A stretch of DNA of 50,812 nucleotides, taken from Acidobacteriota bacterium. Its GTDB lineage: Bacteria; Acidobacteriota; Blastocatellia; Pyrinomonadales; Pyrinomonadaceae. The stretch is taken from the NCBI GenBank assembly GCA_020200095.1, contig JAIVJJ010000011.1, positions 1 to 50,812 of the forward strand, in the 5' to 3' direction. Under the pieces are notes generated by a model. That model was not told the origin of the DNA. It made no database searches and was given only the letters and a program-made list of their open reading frames with translations. The translations under genes were made by a program, and so were the position numbers. Of this stretch, positions 17,827 through 27,800 are shown in pieces; the stretch's first letter is position 1, and each line of letters begins with the position of its first letter.

Positions 17827-18981
17827 ATGAGTATTTTCGACAAAGTTAAAGAAGCAGCATTTAATCAGTTTATCGAGGTTATCGAATGGCTTGACGACAC
17901 GCAGGACACGATACTTTATCGTTTTCCGGTCGCCGGTCAGGAAATTAAAAACGGAGCGCAATTAATTGTGCGCGAATCGCAAGTGGCTGTTTTTGTTTTT
18001 GAAGGTCAGGTAGCGGACGTTTTCGGACCTGGAAAATATACGATCGACGGCGGCAACGCGCCGATTCTGTCGAAACTTGGCGCGTGGAAATTCGGATTTA
18101 ATTCGCCATTTAAATCGGAAGTTTATTTTGTCAACACAAAACAATTTACTGATATGAAATGGGGAACGGCAAACCCGATAATGCTGCGCGACAACGACTT
18201 TGGTGTTGTTCGCCTCCGCGCTTTCGGCGCGTATTCGATGCGCGTTGCCGACCCGCGTGAGTTTATCAAGGAAGTCGCCGGAACAAATGCTCATTTTCAA
18301 ACCGAAGGTATTGACACACAATTAAAACGCGCGATTGTCACGGAATTTTCTGACGCGATTGGCGAGATGAAAATTGCCGCTTTAGATTTAGCGGCGCAGT
18401 ATAAAGAAATGGGCGAAGCTATCAGGGCGAAAATCAACGAAGATTTCAAAACTTACGGTTTGGAAGTTACAAAATTTTACGTCGAAAACGTCTCTCTGCC
18501 AGAAGAAGTCGAAAAAGCGCTCGATAAGCGTAGTTCGATGGGCGCGCTCGGCGATGCGCAAAAATACATGCAGTTTCAAGCGGCTGACGCTCTGCGCGAC
18601 GCGGCGCAAAACGAAGGCGGCGGCGCTGGTCTCGGCGCAGGTTTAGGCGCGGGTTTTGCCGTCGGCGGACAAATGGCAAACGCTTTCGGAAACGCCGGAC
18701 AACAAAGCGGCGGACTATCGCAACAGCAAACAGTTGCGTGTCCTTCGTGCGGAAAACAAAACGCGGCAGGCACAAAATTTTGCGGAGAGTGCGGCGGGAA
18801 AATGGAAGTTACGAAAGTTCCCTGCGTCAAATGCGGCGCGGAACTCCGCGAAGGCGCAAAGTTTTGTTCTGAATGCGGCTCGACACAGGAAAAAGAAAAG
18901 TGCGCGAACTGCCAAGCCGAACTTAACGCGGGCGCCAAATTCTGTAATGAATGCGGGACGAAAGTTGAGGCGAGCAGTTAG
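17827..18981 (+). CDS. SPFH-domain protein with three C-terminal zinc ribbons
   Basis: A 384-residue soluble protein. ATG 17827 is preceded by AAGGAG at good spacing; the in-frame codon at 17770 is an unlikely start. Residues about 20-250 form an SPFH (band-7/stomatin-like) domain of the YdjI/'virion core' type, with FPVAGQEIKNGAQLIVRESQ and FGPGKYTIDGG. A Gly/Ala-rich segment (about 262-285) follows. From residue 304 there are three consecutive zinc ribbons, each C..C..(12)..FC.ECG. SPFH proteins organise membrane microdomains or oligomeric scaffolds; the zinc ribbons suggest binding to a partner. No membrane helix is visible. Downstream 96 bases hold nothing obvious. Confidence 0.85.
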   Translation: MSIFDKVKEAAFNQFIEVIEWLDDTQDTILYRFPVAGQEIKNGAQLIVRESQVAVFVFEGQVADVFGPGKYTIDGGNAPILSKLGAWKFGFNSPFKSEVYFVNTKQFTDMKWGTANPIMLRDNDFGVVRLRAFGAYSMRVADPREFIKEVAGTNAHFQTEGIDTQLKRAIVTEFSDAIGEMKIAALDLAAQYKEMGEAIRAKINEDFKTYGLEVTKFYVENVSLPEEVEKALDKRSSMGALGDAQKYMQFQAADALRDAAQNEGGGAGLGAGLGAGFAVGGQMANAFGNAGQQSGGLSQQQTVACPSCGKQNAAGTKFCGECGGKMEVTKVPCVKCGAELREGAKFCSECGSTQEKEKCANCQAELNAGAKFCNECGTKVEASS

Positions 18982-19077
18982 TGGAAATCTAAATGAAACT
19001 TACTTTCAAAAATCCTAATTTTTCTTTGCTAATTTTTTGAGTAACTACTGACTAAACAAGTAAAAGAAAATTTCACA

Positions 19078-19686
19078 ATGTCTCAAGCCTGTGTTGCAGA
19101 ACTAAATAAAATTATTGCAGTCATTTCGTTCATTGTCTTGATTACGTTAGGAGTATCAGGACAGGCGTCATCTAAAAAATACTGGGAGGAAAAAGCATAC
19201 TGGAAAGAAATAGTCAAAGACAGCAAGTTAATTATTGTCGGAACAGTTGAAGAAGATTATCATGTGGGACGACCTGAAAAGTTTAAGCTAACTCCAGACA
19301 ATCCTAATCCAAGTCAAACAGATCTCTATGTAGGAAGAGTGTTTCGGGTAAAGGTAACAGGCATACTCAAGAGTGAAAAGAAGGTTGAAAAAAACATAGA
19401 GAATAAGTATGTGAATGTCTTTCTTTATTGGATTGGTGGAGTTCCATCATTGAGCGAGCCGATTATTTTAAAGGGGATGGAGTATGTGCTTTTCTTAAAG
19501 CCCAACGACGATAAAGAATTAGAAGGAAAGGGAACGATTCAGTTCAATAAACTGAATTATGAAATCATCACAAAACCTTTCGATTATAAATCGAGTTATT
19601 TAGTTGTTCCCCACGGTCGCCGCGGAGTAGTTGTACTTAAAAATAACAAGGATAAATTGATAAAAGTAATAAAGAGGGCAATATAA
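19078..19686 (+). CDS. Secreted protein of unknown function
   Basis: A 202-residue protein I do not recognise. Residues about 11-30 (NKIIAVISFIVLITLGVSGQ) form a likely signal peptide with cleavage near QAS. The mature part is rich in Lys, Val and Tyr, has no cysteine, and contains strand-like segments (LIIVGTVEEDY, RVFRVKVTGILKSE, VNVFLYWIGG, MEYVLFLKP). The pattern 'GTV ... V..ILK ... G..YVLFL' resembles small secreted beta-barrel proteins common in soil bacteria, but that is only an impression. Codon use is more AT-rich than the flanking genes, hinting at recent acquisition or relaxed selection. It converges on clpC. Confidence 0.6.
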   Translation: MSQACVAELNKIIAVISFIVLITLGVSGQASSKKYWEEKAYWKEIVKDSKLIIVGTVEEDYHVGRPEKFKLTPDNPNPSQTDLYVGRVFRVKVTGILKSEKKVEKNIENKYVNVFLYWIGGVPSLSEPIILKGMEYVLFLKPNDDKELEGKGTIQFNKLNYEIITKPFDYKSSYLVVPHGRRGVVVLKNNKDKLIKVIKRAI

Positions 19687-19725
19687 TTCGTGTGCGTTAA
19701 ATTTCCCTTTCTTGAAAACCGTTTC

Positions 19726-22116
19726 TCACACCAGATTAAGCATCACGGCTTCCATTTCTTTAAGGCGAATCGGTCGAAACGCTAATTTGTCATCCGCGCA
19801 AAAGACTTCGACCAGACTTTCTTCGCTCAAATCGCCTTGAATCAATGCTTCCGAAAGTTCGTCTTCGACATATTTCTGCAAAGCGCGGCGCAGCGGGCGG
19901 GCGCCGTAACTTCGATCGGCGCAGGTTTTCTTGACCAGCCAATTTTTCGCGTCTTCGGTCAGACGAATCTGCAAAGCGCGTTTGGCTAAAATTTCGTTCA
20001 GCTTGCCGATTTGCAAATCTACAATCTGCATCAAATCCGCGTCGAACAGTTCGTCAAAGATGATTATTTCATCAAGCCGATTGACGAATTCGGGGGCGAA
20101 AGTCTTTTTAACTTCGCTCATCACTTGCTCTTCCATTTTCTGCTGTGAAGCATCGCCTTTATTTTGAAAACCGAGTGACGCGCGTTTTTGAATAAATCGC
20201 GCACCGATGTTTGAGGTCATTATAAAAATCGCGTTTTTGCAGTCTATTTGATTGCCTTGCGAATCAGTTAAAGTTCCGTCTTCAAAAACCTGCAAAAGAA
20301 CATTAAATAAATCAGGATGCGCTTTTTCGATTTCGTCAAAAAGCACGAGCGAATACGGAGCGCGGCGAAGTTTTTCGGTCAATTGCCCGCCTTCTTCGTG
20401 TCCGACGTATCCGGGCGGCGAACCGATAAATTTGGCAACCGTGTGTTTTTCCATAAACTCGGACATATCGAAACGAACAAGTGCCCGTTCCGACCCGAAA
20501 AGAAATTCCGCCAAAGTTCTGGCGACTTCTGTTTTACCGACACCGGTCGGACCTAAAAATAAAAACGAGCCGATGGGTTTATTCGGATTTTTGAGACCGG
20601 CGCGAGAACGTCGAATCGCACGCGCGAGAGCTGAAATCGCCGGACGTTGTGAGATGATTCGGCGATGCAATTCGGCTTCGATTTGCAGAAGTTTTTTCGC
20701 TTCTTCCTGTTTTATTGCGGCAACCGGAACGCCCGTCCAACGCGCGACGACTTCATTAACGTCGTCTTTCGTCACTTCAACCGCGAAAACCGGATCTTCC
20801 AAAGTATTCAGTTCTAAGAAAAGAAGTTGATCTTCGTTTGCCGTGCGTTTCCAATTGGCAATGGTTTCTTTCCAAGCCGGTTCGCCCTTATTTTCCTGCT
20901 GATGGCGAAGTTTGGCGCGTGAACCTGCTTCGTCCAAAACGTCAATGGCTTTGTCAGGCAAAAAACGGTCGGGAATGTAGCGGTTTGTTTGATAAACGGC
21001 GGCTTCGAGCGCTTCTTTTGAATAACGAATTTGATGAAACGCTTCGTATCTTTCTGCTAAACCCTGCACGATTTTTAACGCTTCTTCTTCATTCGGCGGC
21101 ACGACTTTTACCGATTGAAAACGGCGTTCGAGCGCGCGGTCTTTTTCGATTGATTTGCGAAACTCGCTTGGCGTCGTCGCGCCGATACATTGAATCTCGC
21201 CGCGCGATAAAGCTGGTTTCAAAATATTTGCCGCGTCCAAAGTTCCTTCTGCCGAACCAGCGCCGACGAGCGTGTGAAGTTCGTCAATAAAAACGATGTA
21301 TTCGTCGTGTTCTTTCAGTTCCTGCATTATTTGTTTGAGGCGTTCTTCAAACTGTCCGCGATATTTTGTTCCAGCGACAATCAGCGACAAATCAAGTGAT
21401 AAAATGCGTTTGTTCTGCAAAAACGACGGCACATTTTTTTCAACAATTCTTTGCGCCAAACCTTCGATAACAGCCGTTTTTCCGACGCCGGCTTCGCCGA
21501 TTAAAACCGGATTGTTTTTCGTCCGACGACAAAGAATTTCGATTATTCTTTCAACTTCCGCTGAACGTCCGATGAGCGGGTCGAGTTTTCCATTTGCCGC
21601 ATCAGTCGTCAAATCGCGCGTAAATTCCTGCAAAAAAGGCACATCTGTTTTTTCTTTTCCGACGGCGTACAAATTCGGAAAACCGTTTTGTCTGGCGATT
21701 TCCTCACGCGCATCGCGCAGGCGGAAACCATATTGAATGAGAATCTCCGCCGCAATTGTGTTTTCCTGCCGCACAATTCCCAAAAGTAGGTGTTCGGGTC
21801 CGATGTGGCGGTTTTGCAGATGCTGACTTTCTTCGCTGGCAAATGCCAGAATGCGTTTTGTTTCCGGCGCGAGATGCAGTTCGGCGGATTGCGGAATGCG
21901 CTCGCGCAAAACGACTCTCTCTTCGACCTCGCGCCGCACGGCGTCAACCGTCAAATGGGCGCGATATGGAAAAAATCTGACCGAGATGGTTTTGTCTTCC
22001 CGCATCAAGCCTAAAAGAATATGTTCTGGCGAGATGACTTGCGAGCCGTATTGCAGCGCTTCATAGCGGGCAAAAAATATCACGCGTCGCGCTTTTTCCG
22101 TGTATCTTTCAAACAT
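19726..22116 (-). CDS. clpC: ATP-dependent Clp protease ATPase subunit ClpC-type
   Basis: Hsp100 unfoldase that feeds proteins to ClpP or remodels aggregates. The 796-residue protein has a double Clp-N repeat (residues about 1-145, beginning MFERYTEKARRVIFFAR), a first AAA+ domain with Walker A GEAGVGKT near residue 210 and Walker B VFIDELHTLVGAG, and a second AAA+ domain with GPTGVGKT near 521 and LVLFDEIEKAH. The C-terminal D2-small domain is complete. The middle segment is short, as in ClpC rather than ClpB (no long coiled-coil M-domain), and I see no clear IGF/LGF-type loop that would prove ClpP docking. It is a single-gene unit, with no mcsA, mcsB or ctsR nearby. Confidence 0.92.
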   Translation of the reverse strand: MFERYTEKARRVIFFARYEALQYGSQVISPEHILLGLMREDKTISVRFFPYRAHLTVDAVRREVEERVVLRERIPQSAELHLAPETKRILAFASEESQHLQNRHIGPEHLLLGIVRQENTIAAEILIQYGFRLRDAREEIARQNGFPNLYAVGKEKTDVPFLQEFTRDLTTDAANGKLDPLIGRSAEVERIIEILCRRTKNNPVLIGEAGVGKTAVIEGLAQRIVEKNVPSFLQNKRILSLDLSLIVAGTKYRGQFEERLKQIMQELKEHDEYIVFIDELHTLVGAGSAEGTLDAANILKPALSRGEIQCIGATTPSEFRKSIEKDRALERRFQSVKVVPPNEEEALKIVQGLAERYEAFHQIRYSKEALEAAVYQTNRYIPDRFLPDKAIDVLDEAGSRAKLRHQQENKGEPAWKETIANWKRTANEDQLLFLELNTLEDPVFAVEVTKDDVNEVVARWTGVPVAAIKQEEAKKLLQIEAELHRRIISQRPAISALARAIRRSRAGLKNPNKPIGSFLFLGPTGVGKTEVARTLAEFLFGSERALVRFDMSEFMEKHTVAKFIGSPPGYVGHEEGGQLTEKLRRAPYSLVLFDEIEKAHPDLFNVLLQVFEDGTLTDSQGNQIDCKNAIFIMTSNIGARFIQKRASLGFQNKGDASQQKMEEQVMSEVKKTFAPEFVNRLDEIIIFDELFDADLMQIVDLQIGKLNEILAKRALQIRLTEDAKNWLVKKTCADRSYGARPLRRALQKYVEDELSEALIQGDLSEESLVEVFCADDKLAFRPIRLKEMEAVMLNLV

Positions 22117-22248
22117 AAATTATTGCTTCAACTTTTTATAAACTAAAATTATGATAAGTAGAAGTCTGAACTGTGTTGCTAATTTTTTCAAGAATAGATT
22201 TTACTACCTTGTCTAAATATAATTGCAACCGGAGGGAAACACCATAAT

Positions 22249-23493
22249 TTATTGTGTTCGCAAATTTTCCAAAGGTTTAATGCGACTCGCCTTAAACGCC
22301 GGATAAACCGTCGCTGCCAAACATAAAAGAAGAGCGATCGAGACAATCAACAAAACATTGGTTAAATCTGTGTGAAACGGAATGTAGTTTAACGAATAAA
22401 CTTCCGCCGAAAGACTAACGACGCGAAAATGATTTCCCAAAAAACACCCGAGAAAGCCGATCGCTGCACCGAAAACAATTCCCAAACTTCCTAACAGCAT
22501 TCCTTCAAACAGAAAAATAAAAATAAAACTTCGCGTTGTCGCGCCGCACGTTCTTAAAATCGCAATATCAAGTCGCCGTTCATTAACAAGCAGCGCGAGC
22601 GTCGTTGTTATGTTCAAAGCGGCAATAAATATTATCAGTGAAATTATCGCCAGCGCGACTTTTCTTTCCAGCGAAAGCGCAGCAAAAAGCGGCTGATTTG
22701 CTTCCTGCCAATCAATAACTTTAAAACGGTCGCCTAAAATTTGCCGAATCTCATTGGCGGTTTCATTCGCTTTGTAAATATCTTTCACGAAAACGTTCAG
22801 AACGGTTGGCGCGAATTTCGATTGATTTTTTAATCGCGCAAAATCTTCCGGCGCGATACGAATCCAGGTCGTGTCATATTCGTAAAGCCCGGTTTGAAAA
22901 ATTTTCTTCACTCGAACCGGCGTGCGTTTCAACCCAGTCTGGTTTTCGAGCATGATTATTTCCGCCGCGTCGCCTTGTTTTAAGTTTGATTTTTCAGCGA
23001 GTTGTTTGCCAATTGAGATTGCAATTTGTTTGTCGTTCGTTATTTGTTGTTCGTTGTTTTCTTTTGTTTGATTCTTGATTAGCGACGGAGTGTTTGTTGC
23101 CGTAAGCAGTTCCGGCTTTTGACTCTCAACTCTCAACTCTCGACCCTCGACTTTTAATACCGCGTAGGTCGCTGCGTCTTGACTATTGATAATTGCGCTT
23201 TCATAAGTTGCCGGCAAAACTTCTTTGACATTTTCCGTATTTTTTAAATTTTCCGTGAATTCAAGCCAGTTTGAAATTTCGGTTTCATCTTTTGAAAAAA
23301 CCGATACGTGCGCCGTGTTTGCTAAAATCTTGTCGCGCATTTCATCGGCGAAACCGCGCGCTAAGGCTTGCGCCAAAACGAGACTCGCCACGCCTGCCGT
23401 AATGCCAACGAGGGCGATGAGTGAAGTAAAACGCGTCAGACTTTTCCGCCGCCCGCGAAAGTATTTCAGAGCGAGTTTTAATTCAAAACGCAT
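22249..23493 (-). CDS. LolC/LolE-family ABC transporter permease
   Basis: Inner-membrane permease of the FtsX/MacB fold, 414 residues, like LolC/LolE, which with LolD extract lipoproteins from the inner membrane. One N-terminal membrane helix (about 20-43, FTSLIALVGITAGVASLVLA), a large periplasmic domain (about 45-265) and three C-terminal helices (near 283-305, 325-350 and 380-402). The N-terminal AL.YFRGRRK is typical of the family. Within the periplasmic domain a segment at about residues 112-155 (VEGRELRVESQKPELL through NNEQQITNDKQ) looks inserted: it is encoded by two heptad-repeat tracts. The partner ATPase is not in the window. A GGTAAAT heptad tract sits at its start. Confidence 0.85.
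   Translation of the reverse strand: MRFELKLALKYFRGRRKSLTRFTSLIALVGITAGVASLVLAQALARGFADEMRDKILANTAHVSVFSKDETEISNWLEFTENLKNTENVKEVLPATYESAIINSQDAATYAVLKVEGRELRVESQKPELLTATNTPSLIKNQTKENNEQQITNDKQIAISIGKQLAEKSNLKQGDAAEIIMLENQTGLKRTPVRVKKIFQTGLYEYDTTWIRIAPEDFARLKNQSKFAPTVLNVFVKDIYKANETANEIRQILGDRFKVIDWQEANQPLFAALSLERKVALAIISLIIFIAALNITTTLALLVNERRLDIAILRTCGATTRSFIFIFLFEGMLLGSLGIVFGAAIGFLGCFLGNHFRVVSLSAEVYSLNYIPFHTDLTNVLLIVSIALLLCLAATVYPAFKASRIKPLENLRTQ
23028..23083. repeat. In-frame heptad tract 1 inside the LolC-like gene
   Basis: Plus-strand units GTTTGTC, GTTCGTT, ATTTGTT, GTTCGTT follow with strict 7-base phase for about eight units. They encode an Asn/Gln/Lys-rich stretch of the periplasmic domain without breaking the frame. 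Confidence 0.7.
23121..23155. repeat. In-frame heptad tract 2 inside the LolC-like gene
   Basis: Five units (GACTCTC, AACTCTC twice, GACCCTC, GACTTTT) in exact 7-base phase encode the segment VEGRELRVES on the minus strand. Confidence 0.75.
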
Positions 23494-23495
23494 CG

Positions 23496-23608
23496 TTGTA
23501 ATGGTAAATGGTAAATGGTAAATGGTAAATGCGAGAACTTTCCGCTAAAATTTAGCTTTTGAATTCGGGTTAAAAAATTCCGAAATCCAAAATCTAAAAT
23601 TAATCGAA
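23496..23608. repeat. Heptad tracts in the divergent LolC-like/ribBX spacer
   Basis: GGTAAAT is repeated four times in tandem (about 23503-23530) next to the permease start, and ATCCAAA-type units (23574-23608) run directly into the ATG of the ribBX gene. This spacer holds both promoters of a divergent pair yet is largely repeat sequence. Confidence 0.7.
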
Positions 23609-24736
23609 ATGCCTCTTAGCACGATTGAAGAAGCCGCCCGCGACATTAGGGAAGGCAAAATGATAATTATTGTTGACGACGAAGACCGTGAAAACGAGGG
23701 TGACCTTGTTTGCGCAGCGGAAAAAATCACGCCCGAAATTATCAATTTTATGATTACGCACGCTCGCGGTCTGATTTGCTTGCCTTTAACCGAAGAGCGC
23801 TGCGACGAGCTTCAACTGCCGCCGCAAACCGCCGAAAACACCTCAAGTATGGGAACGGCTTTTACGATTTCCATCGAAGCACGCGAAGGCGTTACGACGG
23901 GGATTTCGGCGGCAGACCGCGCACATACGATTTTGACAGCCGTTAATCCCAATTCAAAACCGTCGGATTTAGCGCGTCCCGGACATATTTTTCCGCTTAG
24001 AGCAAAACGCGGCGGCGTCCTCGTGCGGGTCGGGCAAACTGAAGCGAGCGTTGATATCGCCAAAATCGCAGGTTGTTACCCGGCGGGCGTTGTTTGTGAG
24101 ATTATGAACGAAGACGGCACGATGGCGCGAATGCCGGAACTCGAAAGATTTGCCGCGAAACACGATTTAAAAATCATTTCCGTCGCGGATTTGGTTCGTT
24201 ATCGAATTCATAAGGAAACACTCGTCAGGCGCGTGGTCGAAACGGATTTGCCGACTGATTACGGAACGTTTCGCGCCGTCGCCTTCGAAAACATAATGAA
24301 CGGTGAAACACACGTCGCGTTGACGATGGGCGATTTTTTACAGACAACCGAACCGGTTCTCGTGCGCGTCCAAACCGAGAACATTACGTTTGCAATGTTC
24401 GGCTCGCGCCTAGGCGAGGCTTCACAAGCTATACAAACCTCTTTAAAAAAGATAGCCGAAACCGGGCAAGGCGTGATACTTTATCTACGGCAGCGTGAAC
24501 ATAATCTCGATTTGATTCACCAATTACAAACTTATGCCGTAATGCAGGAAAAAAATCTTGATTTTCAAGCCGCGCGAAAACAAACAGGCTACGGTAGTTT
24601 CCGCGATTATGGCATCGGAGCGCAAATTTTGAATGATTTAGGCGTAAAGAAAATTCGGCTTTTGACAAATCATCCGCCAAAGATTAACGCCATCGAAGCA
24701 TTCAATTTGGAAATTGTTGATGTTGAGCCGCTTTGA
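23609..24736 (+). CDS. 3,4-dihydroxy-2-butanone-4-phosphate synthase fused to a degenerate GTP cyclohydrolase II domain (RibB-RibX type)
   Basis: The N-terminal domain (residues about 1-200) makes the four-carbon precursor of riboflavin from ribulose 5-phosphate and looks intact: [53 protein letters not shown]. The C-terminal domain (about 205-375) has the fold landmarks of GTP cyclohydrolase II ([24 protein letters not shown]) but all three zinc-ligand cysteines are gone: the SECLTG and LRCDCG sites read TENITF and SRLGEAS. The QEGRGIGL motif reads QREHNLDL. It should therefore not hydrolyse GTP. This matches the described RibBX class of proteobacteria, where RibX is a cyclohydrolase-like domain without activity. 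A separate RibA must exist elsewhere. Annotation pipelines will probably call this ribBA. Confidence 0.88.
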   Translation: MPLSTIEEAARDIREGKMIIIVDDEDRENEGDLVCAAEKITPEIINFMITHARGLICLPLTEERCDELQLPPQTAENTSSMGTAFTISIEAREGVTTGISAADRAHTILTAVNPNSKPSDLARPGHIFPLRAKRGGVLVRVGQTEASVDIAKIAGCYPAGVVCEIMNEDGTMARMPELERFAAKHDLKIISVADLVRYRIHKETLVRRVVETDLPTDYGTFRAVAFENIMNGETHVALTMGDFLQTTEPVLVRVQTENITFAMFGSRLGEASQAIQTSLKKIAETGQGVILYLRQREHNLDLIHQLQTYAVMQEKNLDFQAARKQTGYGSFRDYGIGAQILNDLGVKKIRLLTNHPPKINAIEAFNLEIVDVEPL

Positions 24737-24835
24737 AGGTTTGATTTGAAAATAAAATTTGGCGAAGTTCGATTTTACCTTCCAAGAACGGTAAAAAATC
24801 GCTAAACTAGATTTGCTGCTTTCCCCTTTTGTTAG

Positions 24836-27800
24836 ATGTCCCAAGAAAACAACAACTATACTGAAGAAATTCCAGAAGAATTATCCGAAGAAAATACTCC
24901 ACAAGAAAGTTCGCCTGAACAACGGCGAAGAGGGTTTTTTACGCGCCGAAACGCGGTTATCGCGCTCGGTTTGATAGCGCTTTTAGCTGTGTCGCTGGCG
25001 ATTTTGACGACTGTTTCTTATCGTTACGGCGTTTTTGATAACTACATTAAACAACAATTTGTCGCTAAAATGGAGCAAATCGGGATTGTTTTCAGCGCCG
25101 ACATTTTTCGTGTGCGAGTTTCGCCGCTTCGTTTGGAACTGAAAAACGCTACTTTTAACGATAAAATTACCGGTGATAAACTCTTTTTCGTCCAAAATGC
25201 CGAACTTCATTTGACCATTGAAGACCTTTACGCCTGGCAGTTGAGCCGCGATATTTCGATTGATACAACCGATATTGACGGCGTGGAGGCATGGGTAAAG
25301 TTTGACGAAAACGGAAAATCGAATTTTTCCAATCTCAATTTTGTCGAAGACGAAGCCGGCTCGCGCGTAAATTTTACATATTCTTCGCTGAAATTTTCGG
25401 TTAAAAACGGCTTGGTGCATTTCGGAGATTTGGAACATAAAATCGCCGCCGATGCAAAAAATGTTTTATTGTTTATCGAACCTGAAAACGCCGCCGTGCC
25501 TGATGAAGAAAAACGTTACAAAATTGATTTCACCTCGACCGATTCCAACTTTGTTTATGACGAATCAGTCGTCGAGCCGATAGATATTCGCGCCAAAGGC
25601 ATCGCCGATAACAAAGGCGCTGAGGTTTCCGAATTAATTCTTAACTCTCCGATTGGCGAATCCACTCTAAACGGCACAATCACCGATTGGGAACAAATTC
25701 TCTACAGTCTGAATGTCACTTCGACGGTTGATTTAATGCAAACGTCCAATGTTTTCCCTTTGGGAACGGCTTTGCGCGGCGTCAGTAATTTTAATGGAAA
25801 GGTTACGGGCAGGCTGATAGGCGAATGCAAAGACGAGAATCAACCCGAAAATTGCGAAGGTGATTTTTACCGTCTTGAAGGTGAAATTCAATCAGATGCG
25901 TTAGCGGCTTCCAATATTCGCTTGAAAGCGTTAAAAATAAACGCTACGGTCGAAGGCGAAGATTCGATGTATGAAGCAAACGGGAAGGCGATTGCCGAAA
26001 TGCTCACGTTTGAAGATTTTCGCATTGACGCGCTGCAATTAATCGGCAACATTCGTGGCACGGGAACTGATTTTCGCTGGGTCGGCGAACTACAAGCAGC
26101 TGCGGCAAAAACACCTCTCGGAACAATCGCCGGACTTTTCGTTTCCGATGCCGTCGCCGAATACAAAGACAGCCAATTGGATGCGAATTTAGGCAATGTC
26201 CGCGCGGGAAGTTTCAATTCGCCAGATGCCGCCGTTCAATCTTTGCAGGCGCGAAACGTCCGAGTTTTTTCCGACGGCAACCGAACCGACGTAACCGCGC
26301 CGAATCTTAACGCCGGAAAAGTAAATGTCGGAGGCGCGACGCTCGCGGGCGTTAACGCGGGCAACATAAAACTCTCCAAACGCGGCGACCAGACAGATAT
26401 TAACGCCGGAAACTTTCGGGCAAACTCAGTTGAAACCACCGACGCGAAACTGCGAGGCATCAACGCCGGAAATATAAAAGTAAGAAACAGAGGCAGCCGA
26501 ACTGACCTTGACGCCGGAAATCTGCGTGCTGAAAGCGTGGAAACAGAAGACGCGCGGCTGCGAAACTTAAATGCCGGCGGCATTACGCTTACGCAACAAA
26601 ACAATTCGACAAACATTACTGCAAAAAATGTTCAGGCGGATGGTCTCGACGCGCAGGGCGCGAGGGTCGGTAATTTAACGGCTTCGGGAGTTGACGTAAA
26701 AATTGCCGATAACGAAACGCTCGTTTACTCAAACAATCTGCAAGTCGCAAAACTCGAAACCGACGCAGCCATTTTGGGAACGTTGAATGTTGCGGGCGTG
26801 CGCCTGTCAATCAGACAAGGCAGAATTGAAGGAACTTCGGGCGACATAAACGCGGGCAATGTCGTATTGACAAAATCGGCTGTGCCTGAAGGCGGAAATC
26901 TCGAAAACGTGAAAATTTATAAACCAGTTTTTGTGCTTGAAGATTCGGGACGTTACCGGGCAAGCGCGGATATGAGTTTGGGCGGCGGCGTTTTGGGAAG
27001 TATAAAACTCGGAGCAGCGCGCGCTTCCGTCGTGGCGGAAAATCAACAAATTGCACTCAATAATCTGACGGCTGATGTAATGGAAGGCAAAATTAACGGC
27101 AATGCAGTGATTGCTTTGAACGCAAATCTAACTTTTGCCGGAACAAACTTTAAAACAGCAAGCGGAACTCTAAACGCCGATTTTGCGGCAAACGCTGGAA
27201 CAACAGAACGCGGGCTTGTTCCAATCAACGGGCGGCTCGCGCTGACGGCAACCAACGGGCTTTTCAATGTTGATTACGCCGATTTAAAGACAGAAAAAAG
27301 CGCATTTAACGCGACGGGACGTTTTGATTTAAGCGGAAACAATTCAAATTTGAATCTCGCGTTTAATTCTTCCGATGCCACCGAAATCGAACGCATCATC
27401 AGAATTTTGAATCTCTCGCCCGAACTCGAACAGCAATTAAACGCTTATCAAGTGCAGTTTGCCGGAAACTTTAATTTTACCGGCAACTTAACCGGCAATT
27501 TGGAAAATCCGACGATTGAAGGACGCGCTGCGGTTGACTCGCTGATTTTGCGCGGGCGCGATTTAGGTTCGCTGGCGACAAATATTTCCGCTTCGCCATA
27601 CGGCATTGAACTGCGCGACGGCATTTTGCAGGAACGCGGCGGCGGAAATCTCGCCTTTAACGTCAATGTTCCGAACACAGGCACAAATAACATTTCCGTT
27701 CAGGCGACGCTCAATAAAATAAATACCGGAAATTTGCTCGCCGCGTTGCCGATAGATTTTTTGCCTGCACAAATTAAGGATTTTCAAGCAGAAACTTCCG

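Noticed and set aside
23609-24736. Standard bifunctional ribBA call
   Set aside because: The cyclohydrolase II zinc cysteines and catalytic motif are absent, so bifunctionality is not supported.
26236-26616. Long minus-strand ORFs inside tamB
   Set aside because: They are shadows of the tamB frame caused by codon bias and lack homology or ribosome-binding sites.
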